9,232 nt of DNA, taken from positions 1-9,232 of the forward strand of contig JAPHRL010000001.1 in NCBI GenBank assembly GCA_026195755.1, in the 5' to 3' direction. This document shows positions 1 through 6,526 of this stretch, piece by piece. The first letter of the stretch is position 1. Each line of letters starts with the position of its first letter. Made by a program: the position numbers and the translations under genes. The notes below the pieces were generated by a model. The model was not told the origin of the DNA. It saw nothing but the letters and a program-made list of their open reading frames with translations, and searched no databases. The DNA is from Kangiella sp. (GTDB lineage: Bacteria > Pseudomonadota > Gammaproteobacteria > Enterobacterales > Kangiellaceae).

Positions 1-317
1 AGGCGACGCGAAAAGTCGGTGTGTAAACCATGAATACTAACCTCTGGCGTGTTACCACTTACATAACCTACGTTCATTCCGGGAACAAGACGCAATGCTT
101 CGACGATATTGCGGGCGCCAGAAGCTTCAATTAGCCCGCGGTCAATAATGGTAACGGATGCGGGAGTTTCAGATTGAGGTTGCTTTAATCGAGTCGCAGA
201 CAGTATGGTAGGCAGTTCGTCCTCGAATAGGTCCGAACTTTCGATAGGTTCATTTGCATAACTGTTGGAAGTCAACAGCAGTACTGTGATTGTCACTAGC
301 AACTTCGAAGCGGGCAT
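1..317 (-). CDS. TonB-dependent outer-membrane receptor, N-terminal part (cut by window edge)
   Basis: The minus strand from an ATG at 317 stays open to the window edge and gives about 105 residues. An in-frame TAA lies two codons upstream, so this is the first possible start. Residues 1-21 form a signal peptide: a Lys near the start, a hydrophobic stretch LLVTITVLLL, then SNSYA before NEP. Residues about 36-47 (LPTILSATRLKQ) lie where a TonB box would be. From about residue 51 the sequence matches a receptor plug domain: ETPASVTIIDR, then ASGARNIVEALRLVPGMNVG, then EVSIHGL. Such proteins are 22-strand barrels that import iron complexes, vitamin B12 or other ligands using TonB energy. The barrel lies outside the window, so the ligand cannot be told. 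The gene is divergent from pmbA. The family call is firm; the substrate is unknown. Confidence 0.88.
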   Translation of the reverse strand, partial: MPASKLLVTITVLLLTSNSYANEPIESSDLFEDELPTILSATRLKQPQSETPASVTIIDRGLIEASGARNIVEALRLVPGMNVGYVSGNTPEVSIHGLHTDFSRR

Positions 318-332
318 GATTTATTCTTGGAT

Positions 333-351
333 AAAACCAGTTCTCATTCTT
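333..351 (-). promoter_or_regulatory. Weak candidate Fur-box-like site
   Basis: The minus-strand 19-mer AAGAATGAGAACTGGTTTT matches the classical Fur box in about 10 of 19 positions, mostly in the left arm (AATGAGAA). It covers the candidate -10 of the receptor promoter, which is where iron repression would act. The right arm is poor. The site is listed because TonB receptors are often Fur-controlled, but the sequence support is thin. Confidence 0.15.
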
Positions 352-374
352 TACAATCTAATATGTTAAGTCAA
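346..374 (-). promoter_or_regulatory. Candidate sigma-70 promoter of the TonB receptor gene
   Basis: On the minus strand TTGACT (369-374, five of six consensus bases) is followed after 17 bp by AAGAAT (346-351, four of six). The expected start of transcription lies about 20-25 nt before the receptor ATG at 317. The -35 hexamer is separated from that of the divergent pmbA promoter by only 3 bp. This is assigned by eye only. Confidence 0.4.
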
Positions 375-377
375 GTT

Positions 378-405
378 TTGTCCTTGTCCAACAAACACTT
401 ATAAT
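378..405 (+). promoter_or_regulatory. Candidate sigma-70 promoter of pmbA
   Basis: TTGTCC (378-383) and a perfect TATAAT (400-405) are separated by 16 bp. Transcription would begin near 411-413, leaving a leader of roughly 26-28 nt before the chosen GTG at 439. The position supports the downstream start: with GTG 427 the leader would be only about 15 nt and would lack a ribosome-binding site. Confidence 0.55.
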
Positions 406-428
406 AGCCTTCTTTTCGACTTATTAGT

Positions 429-432
429 GGAG
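429..432 (+). promoter_or_regulatory. Ribosome-binding site that decides the pmbA start
   Basis: GGAG lies 6 nt before the GTG at 439. The alternative in-frame GTG at 427 overlaps this motif and has only pyrimidine-rich or AT-rich sequence upstream. The site therefore favours 439, giving a protein starting MASDKHLTL. Confidence 0.6.
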
Positions 433-438
433 TGCCGA

Positions 439-1806
439 GTGGCTTCTGATAAACATTTAACCTTAAACCAAATTGCAGACCAGCAGGCTGCAACCGAGCA
501 GCAGTTACGTCTCATGGTGCAAATTGCATTACAACAGGCGGCTGAGGCTGGTGCAGCACAATCTGAAATCTGGTGCTACAACACGGTTGGCAATAGCATC
601 GAGGTTCGGCAGGGTGAGTTGGAAACACTTGAGTTTAATCAGGACAGCCATTTCGGGATTAATGTCTACTTTGGTCAAAGTAAGGGAACGGTCTCAATCA
701 ATGACCTTACCGAAGCAGCCGTTCATAAAGGTGTACTGGCAGCTTGTGAAATTGCTGAATTTACCGAGCCTGATCCCTATTCTGGGCTAGCAGATAAAGC
801 TTTAATGGCTACTGAATTTAGGAATCTACAGCTGGATCATCCGAATGATTTGACGATTCCGCAAATGGTCGAAATGGCCAAACAATGCGAGGCAACTGCT
901 TTGGCTGATTCGCGCATTAAACAATCCGAGGGGACTAGCAACTACAGTCACCGCTCAGTTTCACTGTATGCTAATAGTCATGGCTTTATTGGCACTAATC
1001 ACACCACTCGCTTTAGCCTATCCAATTCAGTGATAGCAGAAACTAAGCAAGGAATGATTCGCGATGGCTATTACACCATTGGCCGTGATGTCGCTGATTT
1101 GTTAGCGCCTGATGTTGTTGGCGAACAGGCTGCCAGTCGCGTTATTAGCAAACAAAAGCAAGGTAAAATTCCTTCAGGAAATTACCCAGTGATTTTTAGT
1201 GCGGAGTTAGCGCGTGGGCTGTGGTCGCATATGCTATCTGCTTTAAAAGGAGCGGCTTTATACCAAAGAGCATCATTTCTCTTGGATAAAAAAGGTCAGC
1301 TTATTTTACCCGAGTTTGTGCAGATTGAAGAGGACCCTTTCATAGAGAAGGGGTTTGGCAGTGGCAACTATGACAGTGATGGCGTCGCGACCAAAAGACG
1401 GGATATTGTGGCGAATGGGGTCTTGAAGGATTATTTCTTGAGTAGCTATTCTGCACGTCGACTTGGCATGCAGACAACCGGTAATGCCGGTGGGATCCAT
1501 AACGTAATCATTAACTCTCTGGAGGATATTTCTTTGCAGGATATGATGAGCCAGCTTGGTACAGGCTTGTTATTGACAGAAGTCATGGGGCAGGGGGTTA
1601 ATACTGTGACCGGCAATTATTCGCGTGGTGCCAGTGGCTTCTGGTTCGAGGACGGTGACATTCAATTCTTCGCTCAGGAGTTAACCATTGCTGGCAATCT
1701 TGAGCAGATGCTGAAAAATATTGTAGCAATTGCCAATGATGTGGATAAGCGCTCGAGTATTTTGACCGGCTCAGTAGCAATAGAAGGAATGATGGTGGCT
1801 AGCTAG
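439..1806 (+). CDS. pmbA: PmbA/TldE, subunit of the TldD-TldE metalloprotease
   Basis: This 455-residue protein is close to the E. coli PmbA length of about 450. PmbA (TldE) pairs with TldD in the cytoplasm. In E. coli the complex matures the peptide microcin B17 and degrades the antitoxin CcdA. The zinc-binding HExxxH site belongs to TldD, and none is seen here, as expected for the TldE partner. Family landmarks include GELETLEFNQDSHFGINVY (about residues 59-77), EFTEPDPYSGLADK, a C-terminal YDSDGVATKRRDIV, SSYSARRLGMQTTGNAGGIHN (about 335-355), MGQGVNTVTGNYSRGASGFW (about 383-402) and ITIAGNLEQM-type sequence near residue 416. The start is GTG at 439 because GGAG precedes it; GTG at 427 would add four residues. 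The gene stands alone on the plus strand, divergent from the TonB receptor and convergent with mgtE. tldD is not in the window. Confidence 0.95.
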   Translation: MASDKHLTLNQIADQQAATEQQLRLMVQIALQQAAEAGAAQSEIWCYNTVGNSIEVRQGELETLEFNQDSHFGINVYFGQSKGTVSINDLTEAAVHKGVLAACEIAEFTEPDPYSGLADKALMATEFRNLQLDHPNDLTIPQMVEMAKQCEATALADSRIKQSEGTSNYSHRSVSLYANSHGFIGTNHTTRFSLSNSVIAETKQGMIRDGYYTIGRDVADLLAPDVVGEQAASRVISKQKQGKIPSGNYPVIFSAELARGLWSHMLSALKGAALYQRASFLLDKKGQLILPEFVQIEEDPFIEKGFGSGNYDSDGVATKRRDIVANGVLKDYFLSSYSARRLGMQTTGNAGGIHNVIINSLEDISLQDMMSQLGTGLLLTEVMGQGVNTVTGNYSRGASGFWFEDGDIQFFAQELTIAGNLEQMLKNIVAIANDVDKRSSILTGSVAIEGMMVAS

Positions 1807-1825
1807 TACACGCCGCTAGCCATCA
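1793..1825. terminator. Hairpin at the convergent pmbA/mgtE junction, possible bidirectional terminator
   Basis: TGGCTAGC (1796-1803) pairs perfectly with GCTAGCCA (1815-1822). One G-T wobble and two further pairs extend the stem to 1793-1803/1815-1825. The loop is 11 nt and begins with the pmbA stop codon. No run of T follows on either strand, so this is not a canonical intrinsic terminator. Its place between two converging genes is the main argument for a role in 3' end formation. Confidence 0.35.
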
Positions 1826-1837
1826 GGAACAAGACGA

Positions 1838-3217
1838 TTAAGCAAAAAACAAGGTGGCTAAACCGAGCAGGGCAAAGAAACCGGCAACGTCGGTCACCGT
1901 GGTCAGCACCACCCCACCAGCAATGGCAGGGTCGATATTAATTTTCTTTAAAAACAGTGGCAATACAGCGCCACTGACTACACCGGTGACCAGATTGAAC
2001 AGCATGGCTCCGCCAATGGTAATGGCTAGGTGGAGGTGGTTAATTCCTGATTCTTTATAGTAGGAATAACCATAAACTAATGCCGCAATGACCAGCGCCC
2101 ACAAGATGCCGTTGATAATACTGACCGCTAATTCTTTCTTTAACAGGTAGCCTTTGTTGCCTTCTCCAATGTGTCCTAGCGACATACCACGAATGACCAG
2201 AGTCAGGGTTTGAGTTCCTGCAATGCCGCCCATACTGGGCACGATGGGCAGTAGAACCGCCAATAAGGTTACTTGAGCAATGGTCTTTTCAAATAGCCCA
2301 ATCACTAACGCTGCTAGAATGACGGTAAGCAGGTTGATACCAAGCCAGATGGCACGCTTTTTGGCCGTCGCGGCAATTTTACCGAAGGTATCTTCTAGTT
2401 CATCCAGGCCTGCCATCGACATCAAGGAGTGATCGGCTTCTTCACGGATTACGTCAACCACGTCATCAATGGTGATACGACCAAGCAAACGTCCGTTCTC
2501 ATCCAGAACCGGTGCCGAAACCAAGTCATGGCGCTCAAAGATTTGCGCCACTTCAGTTTCGGGCATATCCACAGGAATAGTGAAGGTTTCCTTATCAACG
2601 ATTTGAGTAATGGGTGTATCTGGGTCGCAGGTTAAAATAGCGCTGATCGGTACTGAACCAATTAATACATCGCGCGAATCGACAACGTACAAGTGGTCGG
2701 TATTGGGTGGCATGTTGCCACGAATTCTTAAATAACGAAGCACCACTTCGACCGAAACCCGAGGCCGAATCATGATGGTGTCGATGTTCATCAAGCCACC
2801 AGCAGAATCTTCCGGATAGGAGAGGGCATGCTCAATTTGGGCGCGGTTCTGCTCATCCAGCAGACGAAGAACCTGGTTACTGATATTTTGTGATAGGTCA
2901 CCGAGAATATCTACAACGTCATCGGTATCCAGATCAGCCAAAGCATTAGCAAGCTCCTGCGGTTGCATTTGCTCAATAAAGGTTTGACGGATTTCATCGT
3001 TAAGGTGTTGTAATACATCACCTTCGCGTTCTTTATCGAGTAATTGCCAGATGACATTACGGACGCGAGGTGGAGTCGATTCGAGCAGGTGAGCAATGTC
3101 AGCTGAACGAAGCTCTTCGAGAAGATTTCTAACCGGAATAAGATGGCCACTGTCCAGCGCATTATTTAAGAGCTGAAGCTGTTCCTGACGTGTTTGTGTC
3201 GCTTGTGTTTCCGCCAT
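1838..3217 (-). CDS. mgtE: Magnesium transporter MgtE
   Basis: The 459-residue product has the full MgtE layout and the usual length (about 450). MgtE is a dimeric inner-membrane Mg2+ channel whose cytoplasmic domains close the pore when Mg2+ is plentiful. Residues about 15-130 are the helical N domain (RNLLEELRSADIAHLLES; DLDTDDVVDIL at about 95-105). Residues about 135-255 are two CBS domains (SAGGLMN at 138-144; SAPVLDENGRLLGRITIDDVVDVI at about 234-257). A connecting helix and five membrane segments follow, at about 291-309, 315-335, 363-383, 397-420 and 434-457. The pore motif after the second segment reads GGIAGTQTLTLVIRG (330-344). The pore-lining Asp is D443 in TTVTDVAGFF. The start is ATG at 3217, with only a weak upstream purine stretch. 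It follows rapZ after 75 nt and probably has its own promoter as well as readthrough. Confidence 0.96.
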   Translation of the reverse strand: MAETQATQTRQEQLQLLNNALDSGHLIPVRNLLEELRSADIAHLLESTPPRVRNVIWQLLDKEREGDVLQHLNDEIRQTFIEQMQPQELANALADLDTDDVVDILGDLSQNISNQVLRLLDEQNRAQIEHALSYPEDSAGGLMNIDTIMIRPRVSVEVVLRYLRIRGNMPPNTDHLYVVDSRDVLIGSVPISAILTCDPDTPITQIVDKETFTIPVDMPETEVAQIFERHDLVSAPVLDENGRLLGRITIDDVVDVIREEADHSLMSMAGLDELEDTFGKIAATAKKRAIWLGINLLTVILAALVIGLFEKTIAQVTLLAVLLPIVPSMGGIAGTQTLTLVIRGMSLGHIGEGNKGYLLKKELAVSIINGILWALVIAALVYGYSYYKESGINHLHLAITIGGAMLFNLVTGVVSGAVLPLFLKKINIDPAIAGGVVLTTVTDVAGFFALLGLATLFFA

Positions 3218-3247
3218 GGCTGCATCTTACTGGTTGATTTTGTTGGT

Positions 3248-3277
3248 ATTCTAACGCAGATTTGCCATTGCTGGCTA
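3248..3277 (-). promoter_or_regulatory. Candidate promoter of mgtE
   Basis: On the minus strand TAGCCA (3272-3277, four of six) and TAGAAT (3248-3253, five of six) are separated by 18 bp in the 75-nt gap between rapZ and mgtE. The expected leader is about 25 nt, too short for an M-box magnesium riboswitch. This is an eye-based call. Confidence 0.35.
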
Positions 3278-3292
3278 TGACACTGTATGAAT

Positions 3293-4144
3293 TTACAGTT
3301 TTTTATCCAATTGGCGGTGTTCGATGGAGATGTTTGGGTAAAGGGGCTTTAAGGCTTTGGCCAAAGTTTCGACCATATAAACTGAGCGATGGCGCCCGCC
3401 GGTACAGCCTATAGCGCAGGTGAAGTAGCTGCGGTCCTGTTTGCTGAATTCGGGAATCCAGGTGGAAAAGAACACTTTTAGTTGCCAGGTATATTCCATC
3501 ACTATGGAGCTTTGTTCGAGAAACTGCTGGATAGGTTGGTCTTTGCCGGTAAAGTCTCTTAGCTCAAGGTCCCAATAGGGATTAGGCAGGCAACGTACAT
3601 CAAACACAAAATCCGCATCTTTAGGCGCGCCGTGCTTAAAGCCAAAGGAAATGAGACGAATATCCATTGACTGGCCTTTATCGCCACTCACTCGTTCACG
3701 CAGACGCTCGCGCAATTCATGAGGTGATAACTCTGAAGTATTAATGACTAGATCGGCTGAAGCACGAACCGGCTCAAGCAGTACTTCCTCTTCTTTTATG
3801 GCATCGCGCAACGAGAGTCCGCGGTTGGTCAGTGGGTGACGGCGACGGGTTTCGCTGAAGCGTTTCAGAAGTATGTTTTCGTCTGCATCAAGGAATAGTG
3901 TTTTAGCTTGAGGGGCTTCTTTTTTAATTCGAGTAATTTCCTCCGAAAAGTTCTCAATGTCATGACGATTACGATGATCTACACCAATGGCAATATCTTC
4001 ATTTCGAAGAATGTGGTCATTGATTACATTCAGAGTTAAACTCAGAGGCAAGTTATCAATACAGTAATAGCCCATATCTTCAAGCGCTTTAAGAGCGACT
4101 GATTTTCCAGAACCTGAGCGACCACTGACTATCAATAATTTCAT
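3293..4144 (-). CDS. rapZ: RapZ, RNase adapter and amino-sugar sensor (YvcJ family)
   Basis: The product has 283 residues, against 284 in E. coli. In enterobacteria RapZ binds glucosamine-6-phosphate and delivers the small RNA GlmZ to RNase E, so controlling GlmS and cell-wall amino-sugar supply. The N-terminal half is a P-loop kinase-like fold with Walker A GRSGSGKS at 8-15, YYCIDNLP at 26-33 and LFLDADENILLKRF at 83-96, followed by RRRHPL. The C-terminal half, which senses the sugar and binds RNA, has ISFGFKHGAPKDADFVFDVR (165-184), NPYWDLELRDFTGKD, and GCTGGRHRSV (246-255). The protein ends in a basic KKL. The start codon overlaps the ptsN stop by 4 nt (ATGA), indicating coupled translation. 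Whether a GlmZ-type RNA exists in this organism cannot be seen from here; none is in the window. Confidence 0.95.
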   Translation of the reverse strand: MKLLIVSGRSGSGKSVALKALEDMGYYCIDNLPLSLTLNVINDHILRNEDIAIGVDHRNRHDIENFSEEITRIKKEAPQAKTLFLDADENILLKRFSETRRRHPLTNRGLSLRDAIKEEEVLLEPVRASADLVINTSELSPHELRERLRERVSGDKGQSMDIRLISFGFKHGAPKDADFVFDVRCLPNPYWDLELRDFTGKDQPIQQFLEQSSIVMEYTWQLKVFFSTWIPEFSKQDRSYFTCAIGCTGGRHRSVYMVETLAKALKPLYPNISIEHRQLDKKL

Positions 4145-4659
4145 ACGTTGACTTCTCTGTCTTTTTCCACTTTGTCTTTTGATTTATCTGTCTTTTTTGC
4201 ATGCTGGGCCAGGGCACCTTCAATGATTTCATATAAGGCCTGATTGTTGTGAGCATGACGAATTTGGGCACAGACTTTCTTATCTTTTAGGATCTCAATT
4301 AAGCCATTAAGACCTTTCAGTTCCTGGAAATCAAAGTGCTTTGGAACAATGAGTGCAAAAACAATGTCCACAGGCTCCTGATCGGGAGCATCAAAGTCGA
4401 TGGGCTCTGCGAGAGTAACAAAGACCGCCAACGGTTGTTCGCAAGGTTTAACGCGACCGTGTGGTAAGGCTACTCCATTACCAATAGCAGTAGTTCCGAG
4501 TTGCTCTCGGGCTACTAAAGCTTTTAACAACAGGAATGATTCGTATTGTGAGCTGTGTTCAGCGAAAAGGTTAGCTATGAATTGTAACGCTTTTTTTCGA
4601 CTTGTAGCTTGTGCCCCGAGCACACACAGCTCGGGGACAATAACATCTTCTATTTGCAT
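4141..4659 (-). CDS. ptsN: PTS IIA-like nitrogen-regulatory protein PtsN (EIIA-Ntr)
   Basis: The 172-residue cytoplasmic protein is a single EIIA domain of the mannitol/fructose class. It would be phosphorylated by the EI-Ntr/NPr relay and control potassium handling and other processes by protein contacts. The active His is H67 in GNGVALPHGRV (61-70), and the second conserved block is VDIVFALIVPKHFDFQELKGL (97-117). The region that usually reads roughly EEHLxxL is altered here to FDFQELKGLNGL. After the domain ends near residue 152 there is a tail of about 20 residues rich in Lys and Asp, making the protein a little longer than E. coli PtsN (163). The start lies 4 nt after the hpf stop without an obvious Shine-Dalgarno sequence, and the stop overlaps rapZ by 4 nt, so translation is probably coupled on both sides. 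Confidence 0.94.
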   Translation of the reverse strand: MQIEDVIVPELCVLGAQATSRKKALQFIANLFAEHSSQYESFLLLKALVAREQLGTTAIGNGVALPHGRVKPCEQPLAVFVTLAEPIDFDAPDQEPVDIVFALIVPKHFDFQELKGLNGLIEILKDKKVCAQIRHAHNNQALYEIIEGALAQHAKKTDKSKDKVEKDREVNV

Positions 4660-4663
4660 AAGT

Positions 4664-4951
4664 TTAATGACGTGTCATCTTTTCCTTATGTTTTATCACT
4701 TGTCTATCTAGTTTATCAATCAATAAATCAATCGCGGCATACATATCCTCTGATTCACTGTTGGCAAAAATCTCTCCACCGTTGACATGTAAGGTCGCTT
4801 CAGCAATCTGGCGAACCTTCTCAACACTAAGTGTAACGTATACATTATTAATATGATCAAAGTGACGCTCGAGTTTTGCGAATTTTTCGTTAACAAAGTC
4901 TCTCAATGCATCAGTGATATCAAGGTGACGACCAGTTAGATTGATTTGCAT
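4664..4951 (-). CDS. hpf: Ribosome hibernation promoting factor, short form
   Basis: The 95-residue protein has exactly the length of E. coli HPF and lacks the C-terminal dimerisation domain of long HPF. It binds in the 30S decoding channel in stationary phase and, with RMF in enterobacteria, supports 100S ribosome dimers. The family pattern is complete: MQINLTGRHLDITDALRDFV at the start, KLERHFDHINNVYVTLSVEK in the middle, then EATLHVNGGEIFANSESEDMYAAIDLLIDKLDRQVIKHKEK. It starts 26 nt after the rpoN stop and has the best ribosome-binding site of the cluster. rmf is not in the window. Transcription is most simply from the rpoN operon. Confidence 0.95.
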   Translation of the reverse strand: MQINLTGRHLDITDALRDFVNEKFAKLERHFDHINNVYVTLSVEKVRQIAEATLHVNGGEIFANSESEDMYAAIDLLIDKLDRQVIKHKEKMTRH

Positions 4952-4960
4952 AATGCTTAT

Positions 4961-4965
4961 TCCTT
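4961..4965 (-). promoter_or_regulatory. Strong ribosome-binding site of hpf
   Basis: The minus strand reads AAGGA here, 9 nt before the hpf ATG. It contrasts with the neighbouring rpoN and ptsN starts, which have no recognisable Shine-Dalgarno. This suggests that HPF is made at higher levels than its operon partners. Confidence 0.6.
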
Positions 4966-4977
4966 CTATCGAATAGT

Positions 4978-6450
4978 TTAAGAATTTGTGAATAACTTAC
5001 GCTGATGAGCAGGGGGGATATTCAATGCTTCGCGGTATTTTGCAATGGTGCGACGTGCAATTGAAATGCCTTCCTGTTGTAATAGCTCAGCCAGTTTAAT
5101 ATCACTCAAAGGTTTGCGGGAAGGTTCCGCTTTAATAAAGTGTTTAATTTTATTTTTAATTGCCGTAGATGACCATTCACCTCCTTGGGTTGATGGAATT
5201 GCGTTTGAGAAAAAATACTTAAGTTCAAAAATTCCTTTCGATGACTGTAGGTATTTATCGCTACAGGCTCGAGAAATAGTGGATTCATGTAACTTGAGAT
5301 CATCAGCTAAATCTTTTAATCGCATTGGTCTTAATGCTGACTCGCCCACTTCAAAAAAGTTCTGTTGGTGTTGCACAATCCAATCTGCTACTCGCTTTAA
5401 GGTATCATTTCTGGCCTCAACACTCTGCATAAACCAGCGAGCATTTTGTAAGTTTTGTTGAAGATATTGACGATCGGTGGGCTTATTCGAATTGCGCAAT
5501 GATTCAGCGTATTGATGATTAATGTCCAGTTGCGGCGTGCTTTGCCCTGTGAGCTGGGCTTGCCACTGCCCGTTCAGCTTATACACTAATAGATCAGACC
5601 GAATATATTCTGTTTCTTGCCCCAGGTACTGGTAATTGGGCTGATTTCTTAGCTGTCGAATCAAATCTAAGGCATCATTCATTTGCTGTTTGGTTAATGA
5701 TAGCCGTTCAATGAGGTCGTGGTAGCGGTGCTTGGTGAGATGGTTAAAATGCTGCTTAACAAGCTTTATAGCTAGCTGAATTTTGCTGGACTGTTGTTCG
5801 GTGATTGTAGCCTGCATGGCACTTAGCTGTATCAGCAAAAATTCTTGAAGATTCTCGCTGGCACACCCGAAAGGTTCTAGTTGTTGCACCTGCTGGATGA
5901 TGGCGCAAACCTTCTCGGTTGTGACTAAATGCCCAAAGTCCTCTTCAATTTGTGCGACGATTTCATCAGGTTGGACAGTTAAAAATCCAGCATCATCGAT
6001 ATTTTCAATAATATAATAGGCTATCTCCATATCCGCTCGACTCAAGGCTGACATCTGGATTTGCCATTCAAGATGTTCACGTAAGCCAACTTTGTCCTGC
6101 ATCAGGTTTTCAAGCTGGCTATTGTTGATGTTCGAGGAACCTGAGGGATAGGTGGCTTGCTCAAAGTTAGAGATTTGCCAATGTCTCTGACTGGTCATGA
6201 ATTCATCAATGTGAGTTTGCGAATCAGGTTCTGATGGAGACTGGCTGTTAGCACTGGTCATTACATCAGTTGAAACACTGACATCTGGGTAACTATCATC
6301 GATAAGAGTTAGAAGAGGGTTGCTGTCGAGCTGATATTGAATCTCCTGTTGTAAAGCTAACTGGGATAGCTGTAACAGTTTAATGGACTGTTGTAACTGA
6401 GGGTTCAGTTTCAGTTGTTGGCTAAGGTTTAACTGGAGAGTTGGATTCAT
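4978..6450 (-). CDS. rpoN: RNA polymerase sigma-54 factor RpoN
   Basis: The 490-residue product (E. coli 477) has all sigma-54 regions. Residues 1-50 are the Gln/Leu-rich activator-responsive region (LQLNLSQQLKLNPQLQQSIKLLQLS). Residues about 51-115 are an acidic, Ser-rich low-complexity linker. Residues about 120-310 bind core polymerase. A helix-turn-helix follows at about 378-401 (LKDLADDLKLHESTISRACSDKYL), then FELKYFFSN and, at 465-474, the RpoN box ARRTIAKYRE, which contacts the -24 promoter element. Sigma-54 directs polymerase to -24/-12 promoters and needs an AAA+ activator. Conserved blocks show departures: LEPFGCASENLQEFLLIQL where GVxAR and ECLL are usual, and GGEWSSTAI for GGEASSTAI. 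The ATG at 6450 fits the family N-terminus but has no Shine-Dalgarno; a palindrome occupies that place. Confidence 0.97.
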   Translation of the reverse strand: MNPTLQLNLSQQLKLNPQLQQSIKLLQLSQLALQQEIQYQLDSNPLLTLIDDSYPDVSVSTDVMTSANSQSPSEPDSQTHIDEFMTSQRHWQISNFEQATYPSGSSNINNSQLENLMQDKVGLREHLEWQIQMSALSRADMEIAYYIIENIDDAGFLTVQPDEIVAQIEEDFGHLVTTEKVCAIIQQVQQLEPFGCASENLQEFLLIQLSAMQATITEQQSSKIQLAIKLVKQHFNHLTKHRYHDLIERLSLTKQQMNDALDLIRQLRNQPNYQYLGQETEYIRSDLLVYKLNGQWQAQLTGQSTPQLDINHQYAESLRNSNKPTDRQYLQQNLQNARWFMQSVEARNDTLKRVADWIVQHQQNFFEVGESALRPMRLKDLADDLKLHESTISRACSDKYLQSSKGIFELKYFFSNAIPSTQGGEWSSTAIKNKIKHFIKAEPSRKPLSDIKLAELLQQEGISIARRTIAKYREALNIPPAHQRKLFTNS

Positions 6451-6452
6451 TG

Positions 6453-6470
6453 AAATTGGTATACCAATCT
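6453..6470. promoter_or_regulatory. Near-perfect palindrome just upstream of rpoN, candidate operator
   Basis: The plus strand reads AAATTGGTATACCAATCT. The inner 14 bases (6455-6468) are a perfect palindrome, ATTGGTATACCAAT, and only one pair in the outer arms fails. It ends 2-4 nt before the rpoN ATG, covering the usual ribosome-binding position. The core TTGGTATACCAA resembles, from memory, the operators of GntR-family hexuronate regulators UxuR/ExuR, but no such gene is in view. It could be a protein operator or an RNA structure blocking initiation. The palindrome is certain; its role is inferred. Confidence 0.5.
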
Positions 6471-6497
6471 TTGCCTTTTAATGTGTCCTTTAACTAC

Positions 6498-6526
6498 AAA
6501 TTACTCCTAGTGGAGTAGTGTTGCAA
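6498..6526 (-). promoter_or_regulatory. Weak candidate rpoN promoter containing a dyad
   Basis: On the minus strand TTGCAA (6521-6526, four of six) and TAATTT (6498-6503, three of six) are 17 bp apart, placing the start about 40 nt before the rpoN ATG. The spacer contains the inverted repeat TACTCC-TAGT-GGAGTA (6502-6517). The hexamers are poor, so this is tentative. The dyad itself is clear and could be an operator or an RNA hairpin. Confidence 0.25.

Noticed and set aside
3218..3292. M-box magnesium riboswitch ahead of mgtE
   Set aside because: Only 75 nt are available and no extended helices are seen; an M-box needs considerably more sequence.
3282..3299. ACTGT/ACAGT inverted repeat at the rapZ stop
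   Set aside because: The stem is 5 bp with an AT-rich loop and no T run, so it is expected by chance.
4400..4711. Plus-strand frame of 103 codons across ptsN and hpf
   Set aside because: It is antisense to two well-supported genes, and the translation resembles nothing known.
5045..5461. Plus-strand frame of 138 codons inside rpoN
   Set aside because: It lies wholly antisense to a clearly conserved rpoN region, and the product is Cys/Ser-rich without family resemblance.
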